IMG/VR virus record: IMGVR_UViG_3300042507_001934
Coordinates: 1-54,607 of that record
Reading direction: 5' to 3' (one strand)
Length of the DNA: 54,607 nt
Source: a virus
A model generated the notes under the pieces. That model saw only the letters and a program-made list of their open reading frames with translations. It did not search any database and was not told where the DNA came from. Every line of letters starts with the position of its first letter. The first letter of the stretch is position 1. The translations under genes were made by a program, and so were the position numbers. Of the stretch, positions 1 through 9,155 are shown piece after piece.

Positions 1-147
1 GGGATTAAAGTCTCTTGAAGTGATGCTGTCAATAATTTCGTCTGGATCAGTTAAGTCTGTGACATGGCAGGTAGTCCAGATTGTATCTTTGTGAGTAGCC
101 AGCAAACGCCTTGTTCCTGCTTCTGTGATGCCGCTGTAGCCTGTTTT
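1..147. repeat. Terminal overlap, left copy
   Basis: These 147 bases are repeated at 54461-54607. The only difference is G at 127 against A at 54587. The sequence lies inside the cupin gene and joins the two window ends in frame, so it is best read as a circular-assembly overlap rather than a physical terminal repeat. Confidence 0.95.
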
Positions 148-423
148 GTAGCGGTGGGCAGGGATACCATGATACCAGACAGTCACATCACCTTTCATCA
201 CGAAGAATGGATGCGTAGTCAAATGAAGCAAACTTGTCAGAATCGTATCCTTCGGCATATAGATTTCCCGAATATACATACCCGGAGTAAACCTATGCAC
301 CAGCGGACATTCCCGTGGAGGCAGTTTCAGAATCTCCAAGTCCATCAAGTTTAGCTCGTAGTTTGGATCACCATATCCAATTACGCTCTTTGCTTCAATC
401 TTGTCTGGAATCGTTAAATTCAT
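1..423 (-). CDS. Cupin-fold phage protein (5' part; gene continues across the join)
   Basis: Joined across the contig ends (423 down to 1, then 54460 down to 54395) this gene encodes 162 aa. The middle of the protein has the beta-rich pattern of a small cupin: HPFFVMKGDVTVW near residue 71, then GTRRLLATHKDTIWTTCHV near 103. Proteins of this look are common in phage structural blocks; their role is unknown and no metal triad is certain. ATG 421-423 overlaps the stop of the upstream 320-aa gene as ATGA, and the stop overlaps the next gene's ATG (54396-54398) in the same way. It therefore sits in the late operon between the tail-tube-like and ejection genes. Confidence 0.75.
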   Translation of the reverse strand, partial: MNLTIPDKIEAKSVIGYGDPNYELNLMDLEILKLPPRECPLVHRFTPGMYIREIYMPKDTILTSLLHLTTHPFFVMKGDVTVWYHGIPAHRYKTGYSGITEAGTRRLLATHKDTIWTTCHVTDLTDPDEIIDSITSRDFNP

Positions 424-1382
424 CGATAGAGGAAGTAGTCGTTGGGTGTTGGTGACAATATATCAGCACCGATTAGGTTGTCTGCCCGACTATAGTTTGC
501 TATCCGTAATGGAGCGCAAGTTGGGATTTCTAAGCCTTCCATCTCCTTCTCTTGCTCTTGAACAGCAAGAGATAGATTTTGCAAAAACTCTTGCGCCTTG
601 CGATTCTCACGCGAGTTCAATGCAAGAACCGCATAGATCATTGCATCTGGGATGAACTCAACCAATTCTTTTGGATCGGTTAGGTCAAAGTATTTCTTCG
701 ATGCGTAGAGCGTGATACACTCGCAAGTTTTCGGTGCTTTGAATCGGCGGAAGGTTGGATTAGCATCGTTCGGTTGATAGATGGCAATCAGCGTCTTTGC
801 TTCCAATGCAGTATCGTAGGCATACACGCGAATCCTGCCTTTAGTTACTGGCTTGGTTACTGACCGAATTCCTTTAACAAGTAAATCGGATTTAGCAAGC
901 GTTGGAGGATTGGCAGTAGTCACCTTAACCTTGTGGTAGGTGTCATACTGGTCTTGCGCTTCAAACATCAACTCTACGCCGATGTCTTCAGCTTCCTCGG
1001 CCATTACTCCGATTTGGTATGGATGAGTAGTATAATCTCGGAAGAGAACATGGAGTCCTCCGACTTCTACAATTCCTCTATGGCATGAGTTCCCTGCTTG
1101 AAGAGCAAAAGCGTTCGTCGCATTGAACCATTCATCAGCGAGGCTCGCAGAGTTGTCCCCGATCCAAGCAAGTTTGATTTGCTCATATCGGGCTGGAAGG
1201 GTGAAGCAATCGTTCACGCAGCAAATTTGGACATACTCTTCTTGAGTAGTCCATGCCCGTTTATTCCAGAGTAGTCGCCTTGCTTGGTTTACGGCTTTGA
1301 CTCCGCGCTCGTATGAACAAGTGCCAGAGTCTCCGACGAACCCCTTCACAAGCTCTACCATCTCTTCGAGGGTATCAGCCAT
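420..1382 (-). CDS. Tail-tube/adaptor-like structural protein (tail tubular A-like)
   Basis: A 320-aa soluble protein with no signal peptide or membrane segment. An early helix (AVNQARRLLWNKRAW) precedes a beta-rich body, and a C-terminal helical stretch carries NSRENRKAQEFLQNL. Its place next to the 668-aa tail-tube-B-like gene suggests a connector or tail tubular A role, as in T7 gp11/gp12, although it is longer than gp11 (about 196 aa). This is an inference from gene order; I see no diagnostic motif. The start is preceded by a perfect copy of the genome-wide palindrome (1389-1402), six bases upstream, where a Shine-Dalgarno would normally be. Confidence 0.6.
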   Translation of the reverse strand: MADTLEEMVELVKGFVGDSGTCSYERGVKAVNQARRLLWNKRAWTTQEEYVQICCVNDCFTLPARYEQIKLAWIGDNSASLADEWFNATNAFALQAGNSCHRGIVEVGGLHVLFRDYTTHPYQIGVMAEEAEDIGVELMFEAQDQYDTYHKVKVTTANPPTLAKSDLLVKGIRSVTKPVTKGRIRVYAYDTALEAKTLIAIYQPNDANPTFRRFKAPKTCECITLYASKKYFDLTDPKELVEFIPDAMIYAVLALNSRENRKAQEFLQNLSLAVQEQEKEMEGLEIPTCAPLRIANYSRADNLIGADILSPTPNDYFLYR

Positions 1383-1388
1383 AGGGAT

Positions 1389-1402
1389 TATCGTTTCCGA
1401 TA
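1389..1402 (-). promoter_or_regulatory. Dispersed palindrome, site 1
   Basis: Perfect TATCG-N4-CGATA, sense-strand spacer GAAA, extended to 7-bp arms (1387-1404). It lies 6 nt upstream of the ATG of the 320-aa gene. Confidence 0.85.
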
Positions 1403-1403
1403 A

Positions 1404-1562
1404 TTATTTCTGGTAGCCTTGCTTGGGAGTGCCAGCAGTCGTGTAGATGCTTGGCTTCTTCTTGCCCAAGTTAGGCATATTGCCCATACCTTCACGGATC
1501 ATACCGCGAGTAGGTGAGCCGCCGCTAACGAGTTTCGGATCAGTTCCTTTTAGTGGTGTCAT
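1404..1562 (-). CDS. Small late-operon protein, 52 aa
   Basis: A 52-aa Gly/Lys-rich protein starting MTPLKGTDPKLVSGG and ending PKQGYQK. It exactly fills the space between the fibre-like gene ending at 1591 and the palindrome at 1389. No family recognised and no membrane segment. The ATG is preceded by an A-rich stretch rather than a clear Shine-Dalgarno. Support is the tight fit and protein-like composition; it may be a minor virion component. Confidence 0.55.
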   Translation of the reverse strand: MTPLKGTDPKLVSGGSPTRGMIREGMGNMPNLGKKKPSIYTTAGTPKQGYQK

Positions 1563-1590
1563 ATGTTTAGTTTTTCTTATGGCTTGTTTA

Positions 1591-2091
1591 TTACGAAGCG
1601 TGAACCGCCATCCAATCCACGTTTGTTATTTGAGAAAGATTGTTTTCTATACGAATAGAAAATCCAGTAGTTGTTTTGCTGCCATCAACCAAAGCAAATA
1701 ATGGTGTAGCAGAAGTTCCAATTGTTGCATTGCAGTTAGGTGTTATAGAGATTCCGTAGGTTGCAGAAGGCAATGCAGCAAACGATACAGTCTGGATAGA
1801 GTCGCCAACAGGGATGCTGCCGATGTTTCCATATCGAGCTTTAACTGCTGGTTCTAATGCGGTAACTCGCGTATCAAGCGCATCAATTTCGTTTTGTTGA
1901 TTAGCAAGCTGTTCGTTGATTTGCGCGATCTGTTGTGGAGTTACATCACCCAACCCCGGAACAAGAATAGTTCCGTTAGTCAGAACCTCATCAATAAATA
2001 CTTGAAAGACATTCTGCCAGTTACCAGTTGGACAAAAATCATCTGGAACATTTGGAAAAGTAATTGCTGGAGATGAATCGGCGTTATCCAT
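1591..2091 (-). CDS. Putative tail fibre / neck appendage protein with coiled coil
   Basis: A 166-aa protein from ATG 2091 (MDNADSS), chosen because AAGAGC lies just upstream and the previous stop ends at 2097. The N-terminal part (NVFQVFIDEVLTNG) is followed by a short coiled coil, IAQINEQLANQQNEIDALDTR, and a beta-rich C-terminal domain with many Thr/Ser. This layout suits a trimeric fibre or attachment protein. No enzymatic motif. It lies between the tail-tube-B-like gene and the 52-aa gene. Confidence 0.55.
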   Translation of the reverse strand: MDNADSSPAITFPNVPDDFCPTGNWQNVFQVFIDEVLTNGTILVPGLGDVTPQQIAQINEQLANQQNEIDALDTRVTALEPAVKARYGNIGSIPVGDSIQTVSFAALPSATYGISITPNCNATIGTSATPLFALVDGSKTTTGFSIRIENNLSQITNVDWMAVHAS

Positions 2092-2096
2092 AGCTC

Positions 2097-4103
2097 TTAA
2101 TTTACGATATTGTATTCCCAATATTTCTCTTGGCAACACAAAAATGGTTCACACTCTTGATTTTCTTCGGGGCAATCACCAACCGGAGAGTCGTCGTTGT
2201 TCTTGATGTTTGCCATCAATCTTACTCGGTCAACTGTAGCTGCTCCAGTTAGGTTTACTTTGATCTGGAATTCTGATCCTTCTACCGATGGGATGCCTGC
2301 CAAGTCATTGCACTCACTTGGGTCTGGCGTGTTAAACTTGTAACGTTTGTAGCGATTGCCTCCTCGTTGCGGGAAGCATTCAGTTACTTTAGGTGAACAT
2401 GGATCACACCCATAAGTCGTAGGCACTTTAAGTTCTGACCAGCATGGGTTGGAGTCTGCGCGGAATTCGGCTGAACTATTCACTTCCCCTTTAATCTCGC
2501 TCATCCACATTTCTCCACCAGTAATCTTTTTGCGGAGAAACTTGTTGGTAACTCCGCTTCGGTTGAAGTCATACCTACCAGTTGTGAAGAAGGATTCAAT
2601 CTGCCTACTTCCATTCGGGCCATAATCGTCACCTTGGGATATAGTGAACTCGTAAAGTCGGTTCTTGTTGTCTGCATCAAACGAGAATCCGAATCCACGC
2701 TTCTCACTATTTATCAATGCAGTCAAAAGTTGAGTTGGTCTGATGCCTGTCCAAATGCCATTCCAGCGGAATTGAAGCTGTGCGTCTGGTGCAGGCGAAG
2801 AAGATTGGTCAAGGTCGAGAACTACCATCCCACGATGATACCTATTCAGCCCCTCTACACCTTCTGCGCGGTAGGTCTGTGGCGCAACTGTGCTGATGAG
2901 GTAGTTGTTGAAAAACATTGTAGAAGCAAATTGCTTCAGCCAAGGAGTATCATTCTCCACCCACTTGTTTACTTCCCTCGATAGTTTGCGAAGTGAGAAG
3001 TATCTTGCAAATTCAGATTGGCTATTGGAGTAGAATGCCCAGCCATCGTGTGACCTAAACCAAAGTTCTGAGTTAGCGAGTCCAACATACGGGCTTGTGC
3101 ATCCTCGCCCAAGGAGTGAGATGCGCTGGATGTTAGATGTGTTCCATTGATCTCTTGGAATTGATACATCCATTGAGAACGCTCCGTTGCCAGTTAGGAT
3201 AACAAGTTCACCTTGCCCGCGAAGGTTGGTTCCGATCTGAGGCATGACCTTCATCCCTGTGATATTCCCCATCATAGCAGGAGTCGAGAACGCGCCGCCT
3301 TCTGCCCAGTATCCTATCTCTGTAAAGTTCTCTGTATTCTTGGTATCGGTGAATCCGCCGCCATAGATGATGTCGGATGCGTAGATTTGATTGAATCTAT
3401 CAGCTACGAATACTCGACCGAAAGCATACTCCATGATCGTTCCAATCGGCATTTTTGCCAAGTATGGGTTCAGTCGGTATGCAGGTATCTTGACTGTTCC
3501 GGTTCCGATTCCTTTTTGAGTATCTGTAATGATTGCTGTAAACTTAACTCCAATCGTATTGGATGGCGCACCTATTAAAGTAAAGTTTGTAGTTCCAACT
3601 GAAACAATCTCGCAGTAGTCTCCATCTTGAATCTCGCTTGCTGTCAGAGTTCCCAATACTCCATCCCATGCTATAGCATTTTGGTATCCATTTTGGATAT
3701 ATGCACGATCTTCAGCTTGCACAAACCATGTGTGCATCATACCCGGATCGTTGCCTTCAATCAGCTTGTAGGCAAATGCCCGGTTGTTTACGATCTTTAG
3801 AAAGTAGATAATGCCAGATACCGATAGTAAGATACCATCGCTCGTTCTCAAGTTAGTTGCACGATATGGATACGCGCCTTGGAAATTTCCACCAAGACTA
3901 TCGTTAACGATACTCGCCGATTGCTCTGCCCCTGCAACTATTTGGATATTCCGAATACTTGGTCGAGTTCGGTTAACGCCTCCTCGGAATGTCCTATTTA
4001 CCGATTCCGATACTACAGACTCTGGTAAATACGATGGATGAGTATCAGCGTCTTGAGCGATAATACTTGTGAATCCATCAAAGACTGATCCTTCTGTTGG
4101 CAT
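2097..4103 (-). CDS. Tail tubular protein B-like structural protein
   Basis: A 668-aa beta-rich protein. The N-terminus has a strongly phage-like patch (QDADTHPSYLPESVVSESVN, then RGGVNRTRPSI). A Gly/Thr beta module (EIVSVGTTNFTLIGAPSNT) lies near residue 165 and resembles one in the 776-aa fibre. The C-terminus is Cys-rich (CDPCSPKVTECF; CPEENQECEPFLCCQ), which may bind metal or form disulfides. Size, position and composition fit T7 gp12-like nozzle proteins; this is context inference. Its ATG overlaps the upstream stop (TAATG). A genome-wide palindrome lies within the coding sequence at 3899-3912. Confidence 0.6.
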   Translation of the reverse strand: MPTEGSVFDGFTSIIAQDADTHPSYLPESVVSESVNRTFRGGVNRTRPSIRNIQIVAGAEQSASIVNDSLGGNFQGAYPYRATNLRTSDGILLSVSGIIYFLKIVNNRAFAYKLIEGNDPGMMHTWFVQAEDRAYIQNGYQNAIAWDGVLGTLTASEIQDGDYCEIVSVGTTNFTLIGAPSNTIGVKFTAIITDTQKGIGTGTVKIPAYRLNPYLAKMPIGTIMEYAFGRVFVADRFNQIYASDIIYGGGFTDTKNTENFTEIGYWAEGGAFSTPAMMGNITGMKVMPQIGTNLRGQGELVILTGNGAFSMDVSIPRDQWNTSNIQRISLLGRGCTSPYVGLANSELWFRSHDGWAFYSNSQSEFARYFSLRKLSREVNKWVENDTPWLKQFASTMFFNNYLISTVAPQTYRAEGVEGLNRYHRGMVVLDLDQSSSPAPDAQLQFRWNGIWTGIRPTQLLTALINSEKRGFGFSFDADNKNRLYEFTISQGDDYGPNGSRQIESFFTTGRYDFNRSGVTNKFLRKKITGGEMWMSEIKGEVNSSAEFRADSNPCWSELKVPTTYGCDPCSPKVTECFPQRGGNRYKRYKFNTPDPSECNDLAGIPSVEGSEFQIKVNLTGAATVDRVRLMANIKNNDDSPVGDCPEENQECEPFLCCQEKYWEYNIVN
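3899..3912 (-). promoter_or_regulatory. Dispersed palindrome, site 2
   Basis: Perfect TATCG-TTAA-CGATA inside the tail-tube-B-like gene; in frame it encodes I-V-N-D. Confidence 0.7.
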
Positions 4104-4987
4104 TATGCGTTGACACTTTTAACTACAATGAATCGCAGAGTAAGAGGTTCGGATAATGATCCTGCGGTGATATTTCGGATTACGATATTGGCATTGCCTG
4201 CCGCTGGAGCCGCCGCAAAGTTGTATGAACCAAGTGTTCCTCCAGATATATGACTAACCAATACAATATCTGTAGCCTCGATAACCGAATTGCTCAAGTT
4301 GAAAGTAACGGCAGTATTGGCAGCAAGAGCGGAACTATCGGTAACGATAATTCCAGTAGGACGATTGAGCGTAACAGAATTTGTCTTTGCGCCTGCACCT
4401 TGAGTTACCGACCCGCCAGCACCTGTATCATATCCAATCTTGGATGAGTTGCCATTAGCAAGAATTGTGCTGTTTGTTGTGAGTGGGCCAGTCATTGCGT
4501 CTCCAGCCTTGTTGAGCTTGAGAGCGTCAGCGGTATCTACATACTGCTTGGTTGTCGCTTGAAGATTTGTAGTTGGATTTGCTGCTAAAGATACACTTGC
4601 TGCTGAAACTACTCCAGTAGCATTTACGCTTGCTGCGGTAATTGTTCCAGTAGTAGTAACACTTGCTGCATTAATCGCCCCAGTAGTAGTCAATGGTTGG
4701 CTACCAAGATCAACTGGTGCAGATTGGAGAAGACTATTCAGAGTAATAAACTCTACACTTCCAGTAGAGGTTTTGCGAAGGACAGTATTATTCGCTCCAT
4801 TAGTCCACGATATTGTCCCGTTTGTGTTAGACACAAGAACTTGACCAGATGGTGGAGTCTGAAGAGTCCTATCACAAGCGGAAGAATCTTCTACAACCAA
4901 CCTTTTAGCGATTGCTGTAAGCTCGCGGGGTTCGCAAAACAATGGATATTCCAAGTCGCATGGAGGTGCTGGAGTGCAAGGAGTCAT
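4103..4987 (-). CDS. Tail fibre-like protein
   Basis: A 294-aa protein starting MTPCTPAPPCDLEYPLFCEP. Central repeats of Ala/Ser/Thr beta strands (TTTGAINAASV, TTTGTITAASV, NATGVVSAASV) lead into TKQYVDTADALKLNKAGDAMTGPLTT, the phage-fibre 'GDxMTG' linker seen in many tail fibres. ATG 4987 follows the upstream stop at 5019. An earlier ATG at 5056 in the same frame would overlap the previous gene by 38 nt. The role is host contact or fibre assembly, inferred from fold type. Confidence 0.7.
   Translation of the reverse strand: MTPCTPAPPCDLEYPLFCEPRELTAIAKRLVVEDSSACDRTLQTPPSGQVLVSNTNGTISWTNGANNTVLRKTSTGSVEFITLNSLLQSAPVDLGSQPLTTTGAINAASVTTTGTITAASVNATGVVSAASVSLAANPTTNLQATTKQYVDTADALKLNKAGDAMTGPLTTNSTILANGNSSKIGYDTGAGGSVTQGAGAKTNSVTLNRPTGIIVTDSSALAANTAVTFNLSNSVIEATDIVLVSHISGGTLGSYNFAAAPAAGNANIVIRNITAGSLSEPLTLRFIVVKSVNA
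4336..4349 (-). promoter_or_regulatory. Dispersed palindrome, site 3
   Basis: Perfect copy inside the fibre-like gene, sense spacer TTAC, encoding I-V-T-D. Confidence 0.7.
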
Positions 4988-5018
4988 AATATTTAGTTCA
5001 GAATATCGTGCTAAGTTG

Positions 5019-5273
5019 TTATGCGTTGTAATAAGGAATTTTTCTACTTGATCCATTTATGGAAATAGAAATATACCCAAGCGGAGTTGCAGGCAATGCA
5101 GAGGCTCCTCCAGCAGAACCAACAGTTGTTGCTGTTGTTCCAGATGAGATTACAATATTACCAGAAGTAATAGTTCCAGTTGTGGTTAAATTTTGATTTC
5201 CAAAATTATTCGCACTCGTCAGCGAAGTCGCATCGTTAAAAGTAATACCTGCGGAGTCGATTGTTGTTGGCAT
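5019..5273 (-). CDS. Small fibre-associated protein, 84 aa
   Basis: An 84-aa Thr/Ser/Gly-rich beta protein (MPTTIDSAGITFNDATSLTS start; LTTTGTITSGNIVISSGTT middle). Its composition matches the neighbouring 77-, 199- and 294-aa proteins, suggesting a set of short fibre or appendage subunits. It could also be a piece of a once longer fibre gene. No catalytic motif. Start 5273 lies one base after the stop of the 77-aa gene. Confidence 0.6.
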   Translation of the reverse strand: MPTTIDSAGITFNDATSLTSANNFGNQNLTTTGTITSGNIVISSGTTATTVGSAGGASALPATPLGYISISINGSSRKIPYYNA

Positions 5274-5274
5274 A

Positions 5275-5508
5275 TTATGAAACCCTTATTTGAACTACAG
5301 AATTATTGCGATAAAATTGACCAACTGCAACCCCTCCAGCAGCGGCAGCAACATCATTAGCATACGATGTGCTTCCAGAAAGTGTTGTTGAAATTATTCT
5401 TGGAAAAATAACTGAATTAGTAGTCAACGTAGCAGCAGTTGAACCATTGACTTTGATATACCCTTGCGCGAGGGAACTGTCGTTTTCGAGTGTGAGTGAT
5501 GTTGCCAT
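5275..5508 (-). CDS. Small fibre-associated protein, 77 aa
   Basis: A 77-aa protein with an N-terminus (MATSLTLENDSSLAQGYIKVNG) and beta-rich body typical of small phage appendage proteins. It overlaps the upstream gene by one base (shared A in TAATG) and is followed at once by the 84-aa gene, so translation is probably coupled. Family not recognised. Confidence 0.55.
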   Translation of the reverse strand: MATSLTLENDSSLAQGYIKVNGSTAATLTTNSVIFPRIISTTLSGSTSYANDVAAAAGGVAVGQFYRNNSVVQIRVS

Positions 5509-6107
5509 TATTCGTAAGAGATGTTAATTGTTCCAGCGTCAAATGTGTCTGTGCCGTTAGATGTGGTAATTCTTATTCTATCTAATGAACCAGATAATGA
5601 AGGTGAAGTTCCAGCGGATTGGAATCCATTGCTTGTGCTGCTATTATAGCCAAATATACCAGATTCTATCCAAGTATTTGAATTAAACAAACACAATTGA
5701 ACAATTCCATTTTGCAAAACGCTACCCGGAACTTGAAATATAACAAATCCATTTGTAATAACTCCAGTTCCAGAGGTTGCCCATGCTTGCGATGAATATC
5801 CTGTATTAACGATTGAACCAGAACCAATTTGAATTAAACAATTACTTGATCCACTTGTGCTTATTCCGCTAAACATCACAGTAATCCGATTTACCCATGA
5901 TGGAATGCTTGTAAAGTCAACAGAAGTTCCAGATGCAGTTTGTGCCGTTGCAAGAGTAATAGAACCACCAGAGGTTGAACTTAGGTAATCCGTTCCTGCT
6001 ACAGCTTGCGATATAACTCCAGATGTTGCTTTAAGTATACCTGTAATTGCTCCGATTGTTGCTCCCGGCGTTACTACACCAGTTGTTCCGTTTAATGTGA
6101 TTGGCAT
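5508..6107 (-). CDS. Fibre-like protein, 199 aa
   Basis: A 199-aa protein. The first 50 residues (ITLNGTTGVVTPGATIGAI, then SQAVAGTDYLSS) are a repetitive fibre-shaft type, followed by a beta-sandwich-like C-terminal half rich in Ser, Gly and Asn (VNRITVMFSGISTSGSSNC; DRIRITTSNGTDTFDAGTIN). The organisation fits a receptor-binding tip domain on a short shaft. TTTTTCTCC just before the minus-strand ATG gives a GGAG-type Shine-Dalgarno in the sense orientation, better than most in this genome. Confidence 0.6.
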   Translation of the reverse strand: MPITLNGTTGVVTPGATIGAITGILKATSGVISQAVAGTDYLSSTSGGSITLATAQTASGTSVDFTSIPSWVNRITVMFSGISTSGSSNCLIQIGSGSIVNTGYSSQAWATSGTGVITNGFVIFQVPGSVLQNGIVQLCLFNSNTWIESGIFGYNSSTSNGFQSAGTSPSLSGSLDRIRITTSNGTDTFDAGTINISYE

Positions 6108-6119
6108 AATTTTTCTCCT

Positions 6120-6749
6120 TTATACTACTGTCCAAACTGATCCACTTGGGATTGTGACTACTACTCCTGCATCGATTGTGATTGGCCCAGCAGTCATTGC
6201 GTTTTTAGTTGATGGAATTGAATAACTGGCAGTCACCGATTGGTCATTCAAGAAAAATACTTCATTTGTTCCCGATCCTCCAATAGCTCCAATTCCCGAC
6301 GCTCCTGTTGCTCCAGTTGCTCCTGATCCCGGCCCTGTTGCGCCTTGAATTCCCGTAGCTCCAGTTGGGCCAGTCGCTCCCGCTCCGGGGCCAGTTGCCC
6401 CAGTTTTACCATTCAATGATACAATGACAATCTCATCTCCAGATGGCACTGGAACATTCATTGTGATTGTATATGGATATCCTTGGTTAATTGTATAATC
6501 CAATGGGTCTTGGACTACTCCATCAATCGTTACAAGGAATGATGCGGTATTCGTTGTTGCGGCTCCATCAATATTGAAGGTAGTTTCGGTTCCATCACCA
6601 ATATATCCCCATCGAATTCCTCCACCAGTCTCTGAAGCAGTTATTGCTATGCGAGCATAGTAAGCTGCACGATCTGCAATAGAGTTTAATGCCGCCTCAC
6701 TTGGGCCGCACGGATTGCATTTAGAACTTCTGGAATTTCCACAACTCAT
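6120..6749 (-). CDS. Collagen-like fibre protein, 209 aa
   Basis: An N-terminal domain with cysteines (MSCGNSRSSKCNPCGP) and a beta domain (WGYIGDGTETTFNIDGAAT) is followed by a short Gly-X-Y collagen-like stretch (about residues 115-155, mostly GATG units) and a C-terminal tip ending SGSVWTVV. That tip is closely related to the tip of the 770-aa fibre upstream. Bacterial and phage collagen-like repeats form trimeric shafts. A palindrome lies 7 nt before the ATG. Confidence 0.75.
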   Translation of the reverse strand: MSCGNSRSSKCNPCGPSEAALNSIADRAAYYARIAITASETGGGIRWGYIGDGTETTFNIDGAATTNTASFLVTIDGVVQDPLDYTINQGYPYTITMNVPVPSGDEIVIVSLNGKTGATGPGAGATGPTGATGIQGATGPGSGATGATGASGIGAIGGSGTNEVFFLNDQSVTASYSIPSTKNAMTAGPITIDAGVVVTIPSGSVWTVV

Positions 6750-6756
6750 AGTTGAT

Positions 6757-6770
6757 TATCGTTTACGATA
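6757..6770 (-). promoter_or_regulatory. Dispersed palindrome, site 4
   Basis: Perfect copy, sense spacer TAAA, ending 7 nt upstream of the ATG of the 209-aa fibre, where a ribosome-binding site would be. Confidence 0.85.
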
Positions 6771-6808
6771 GTGTTGATTGTTTTCATTGCAAGTATTATT
6801 TTCAAGAA

Positions 6809-9121
6809 TTACACCACTGTCCAAACTCCACCACTTGGAACTGTGACAACAACTCCAGATGCAATTGTTATAGGGCCAAAACTACCAGCGTTTTGTGATG
6901 CTGGAATTGTGTAAGATGTATTTACTGTTTGTCCATTCAAAAAGAAAATTGCATCAGTTCCTGCTCCAGTAGCCCCGCCTCCACCGATTCCTGTTGCCCC
7001 CGTAAGTCCTGTTGCTCCAGTCGCCCCTATACCAGTAGCCCCTTGGATGCCTTGAGGGCCAGTGCTGCCAGTTGAGCCTTGAATTCCTTGAATGCCTTGA
7101 ACGCCCTGCAAGCCTGTTGAACCTGTCAAACCTTGGATACCTTGAATTCCTGTCGCACCTGTGCTCCCTTGGATGCCTTGTATACCTTGGATACCAGTTG
7201 ATCCCGTAGCACCTTGGATGCCTTGTATGCCAGTAGCTCCAGTGCTTCCTTGAATACCTTGAATTCCTTGTATACCTGTAGCTCCGGTAGAACCTGTTAA
7301 ACCTTGAATTCCAGTTGAACCTGTTGATCCTTGGATACCTTGAACGCCCGTTGCACCTGTGCTTCCTTGAACTCCAGTTGCCCCAGTAAGACCAGAAGTA
7401 ACAATTGCAAAAATAAGTTGTTGGTTGTTTGCGAATTGAGATGTTCCACCAGATGTAACAAGTGATACTGGAATTGAGATATAACTATTAAGAACAACAG
7501 TTGGAGTAGCGGTAATTATCCAAGTCTGGAAATTGCTTGAGTTTCCTTGATCTTGAATGATGAAGGTGTCTCCAGTTTTGAAAAGCGGAAAGAAAACATC
7601 AATGTCATTTCCAAGAGCATCAATGTGAGAAAGTGTTACAATCGTAGATGCTGTTTGCGTTGCGTTATTCCAATACAATGTTTGAACTGTAGGAACTCCA
7701 GACAATGTAACTGCATCAGCTTTGTAATTGTAAAAAGATGAAGATTGTCCAGCAGCACCAGTTGCGCCAGTTAAACCAGTTGCACCTGTAGCTCCTAATC
7801 CCGTAGCTCCAGCAAGACCAGTTGCTCCAACATTTCCTGTAACACCTGTGGCTCCTGTAGTTCCAGTTGCACCTTGACCTCCTGTAACGCCCGTTGAGCC
7901 CGTTGAACCATCTAATCCAGCAACGCCTGTAGCTCCTGCTACACCTTGAATACCTTGAAGTCCCGTAGCACCCGTTGATCCTTGTCCACCTGTAAGTCCA
8001 GTAGAACCAGTTGCTCCAACATTGCCTTGGATACCTTGAATTCCTTGGACTCCTTGAGGGCCAGTAGCTCCAATTAATCCCTGTAATCCTGTTGATCCAA
8101 TTGTGCCGATACCTGTTGCCCCAGTGCTGCCTTGCAGTCCAGTTGCGCCATTAAGCATGGCAGTTGTTTGGATTGTTCCATCTCCAAATTTAACGCCAGT
8201 AGAATCAACGGACAATGCAACTGTTGCGTCAGGAGTTACGCCAACACCGACTCGTCCAGTATTAGAAACCACAAATGCCGTGGCATCAGGAGTTGTGTCA
8301 TCCTCAACTCGCAATGCCTCCCCTGTTCCTCGTTGTGTAACTCGCAATGCTGGAACTGTGCTTAAAGGTGAAGTTTGAATTGTTTGATTTGCACTAAAAG
8401 AATTTGCAAGATTAGATGCAGCAGCAGAGATTGTTGTTGATGCTGTCCTCCATTTAAGCAAGTTGTCGGCAGTTGAAATCCAAGTATCTCCGGTTACAGG
8501 AGATATTGGGTTTACTCCGTTTCCGATATTCAATCCAGCTTCTGTTGTTGTTGACGCTGGTAAATTTAGTTTTCCAGTCATCGTATCACCAGACTTCAAC
8601 ACATACGCTGAAAGGTCTGCCGTTGGCCCAGTAGCACCTGTGGCTCCAATTCCACTTGCTCCCATTGGGCCAGTTAAACCTGTGGCTCCGCGAGGGCCAA
8701 CCATTCCGGTTGCTCCAGACGAACCTATAAATCCTTGTTGACCAGTTGCTCCTGTTGCACCAGAAGCCCCAATTCCTGTTGAGCCTTGTAAACCTGTAGC
8801 ACCTTGTTGACCTTGAATCCCCGTGCTTCCAGTGGCTCCGCGCAAACCTGTAGCTCCAGTAGTGCCGTTAATTCCAGAGATGCCTGTAGCACCCGTTGCC
8901 CCTTCGCCTGTAGCTCCCGTTGCCCCTGTCGGCCCTCCCGATGGGCCAGTCGATCCAGTTAATCCCGTTGCACCTGTAGCTCCAACTCCAGTAGCTCCTG
9001 TAGCTCCGCTCGCTCCAATGGATTGCTGTGCAAGACAAGCAGATTGAGCCGCGCTGATGGCACTCTCTTTTGCTGACCTTGCATAAGATGCAACTATAAT
9101 AGTTTCATTACAATTTCCCAT
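6809..9121 (-). CDS. Large collagen-like tail fibre, 770 aa
   Basis: A 770-aa fibre with three collagen-like Gly-X-Thr/Gln blocks (about residues 35-170, 325-450 and 585-715), separated by a 'SGDTMTGKL' linker domain with a phage repeat ([46 protein letters not shown]) and by a globular domain ([21 protein letters not shown] onward). The C-terminal tip ends SGGVWTVV. It is a probable host-recognition fibre. The linker domain is duplicated in the 776-aa fibre and the tip in the 209-aa fibre. A palindrome sits 6 nt before the ATG. Confidence 0.85.
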   Translation of the reverse strand: MGNCNETIIVASYARSAKESAISAAQSACLAQQSIGASGATGATGVGATGATGLTGSTGPSGGPTGATGATGEGATGATGISGINGTTGATGLRGATGSTGIQGQQGATGLQGSTGIGASGATGATGQQGFIGSSGATGMVGPRGATGLTGPMGASGIGATGATGPTADLSAYVLKSGDTMTGKLNLPASTTTEAGLNIGNGVNPISPVTGDTWISTADNLLKWRTASTTISAAASNLANSFSANQTIQTSPLSTVPALRVTQRGTGEALRVEDDTTPDATAFVVSNTGRVGVGVTPDATVALSVDSTGVKFGDGTIQTTAMLNGATGLQGSTGATGIGTIGSTGLQGLIGATGPQGVQGIQGIQGNVGATGSTGLTGGQGSTGATGLQGIQGVAGATGVAGLDGSTGSTGVTGGQGATGTTGATGVTGNVGATGLAGATGLGATGATGLTGATGAAGQSSSFYNYKADAVTLSGVPTVQTLYWNNATQTASTIVTLSHIDALGNDIDVFFPLFKTGDTFIIQDQGNSSNFQTWIITATPTVVLNSYISIPVSLVTSGGTSQFANNQQLIFAIVTSGLTGATGVQGSTGATGVQGIQGSTGSTGIQGLTGSTGATGIQGIQGIQGSTGATGIQGIQGATGSTGIQGIQGIQGSTGATGIQGIQGLTGSTGLQGVQGIQGIQGSTGSTGPQGIQGATGIGATGATGLTGATGIGGGGATGAGTDAIFFLNGQTVNTSYTIPASQNAGSFGPITIASGVVVTVPSGGVWTVV
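8153..8350 (-). repeat. Duplicated fibre-linker module, copy A
   Basis: About 200 bp encoding the [16 protein letters not shown] to [12 protein letters not shown] domain. It closely matches 11918-12118 in the other large fibre, with mostly synonymous or conservative differences. Confidence 0.8.
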
Positions 9122-9127
9122 ATGGAT

Positions 9128-9141
9128 TATCGTTTACGATA
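9128..9141 (-). promoter_or_regulatory. Dispersed palindrome, site 5
   Basis: Perfect copy, sense spacer TAAA, ending 6 nt upstream of the ATG of the 770-aa fibre. Confidence 0.85.
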
Positions 9142-9155
9142 AATTAATTTTTGAT

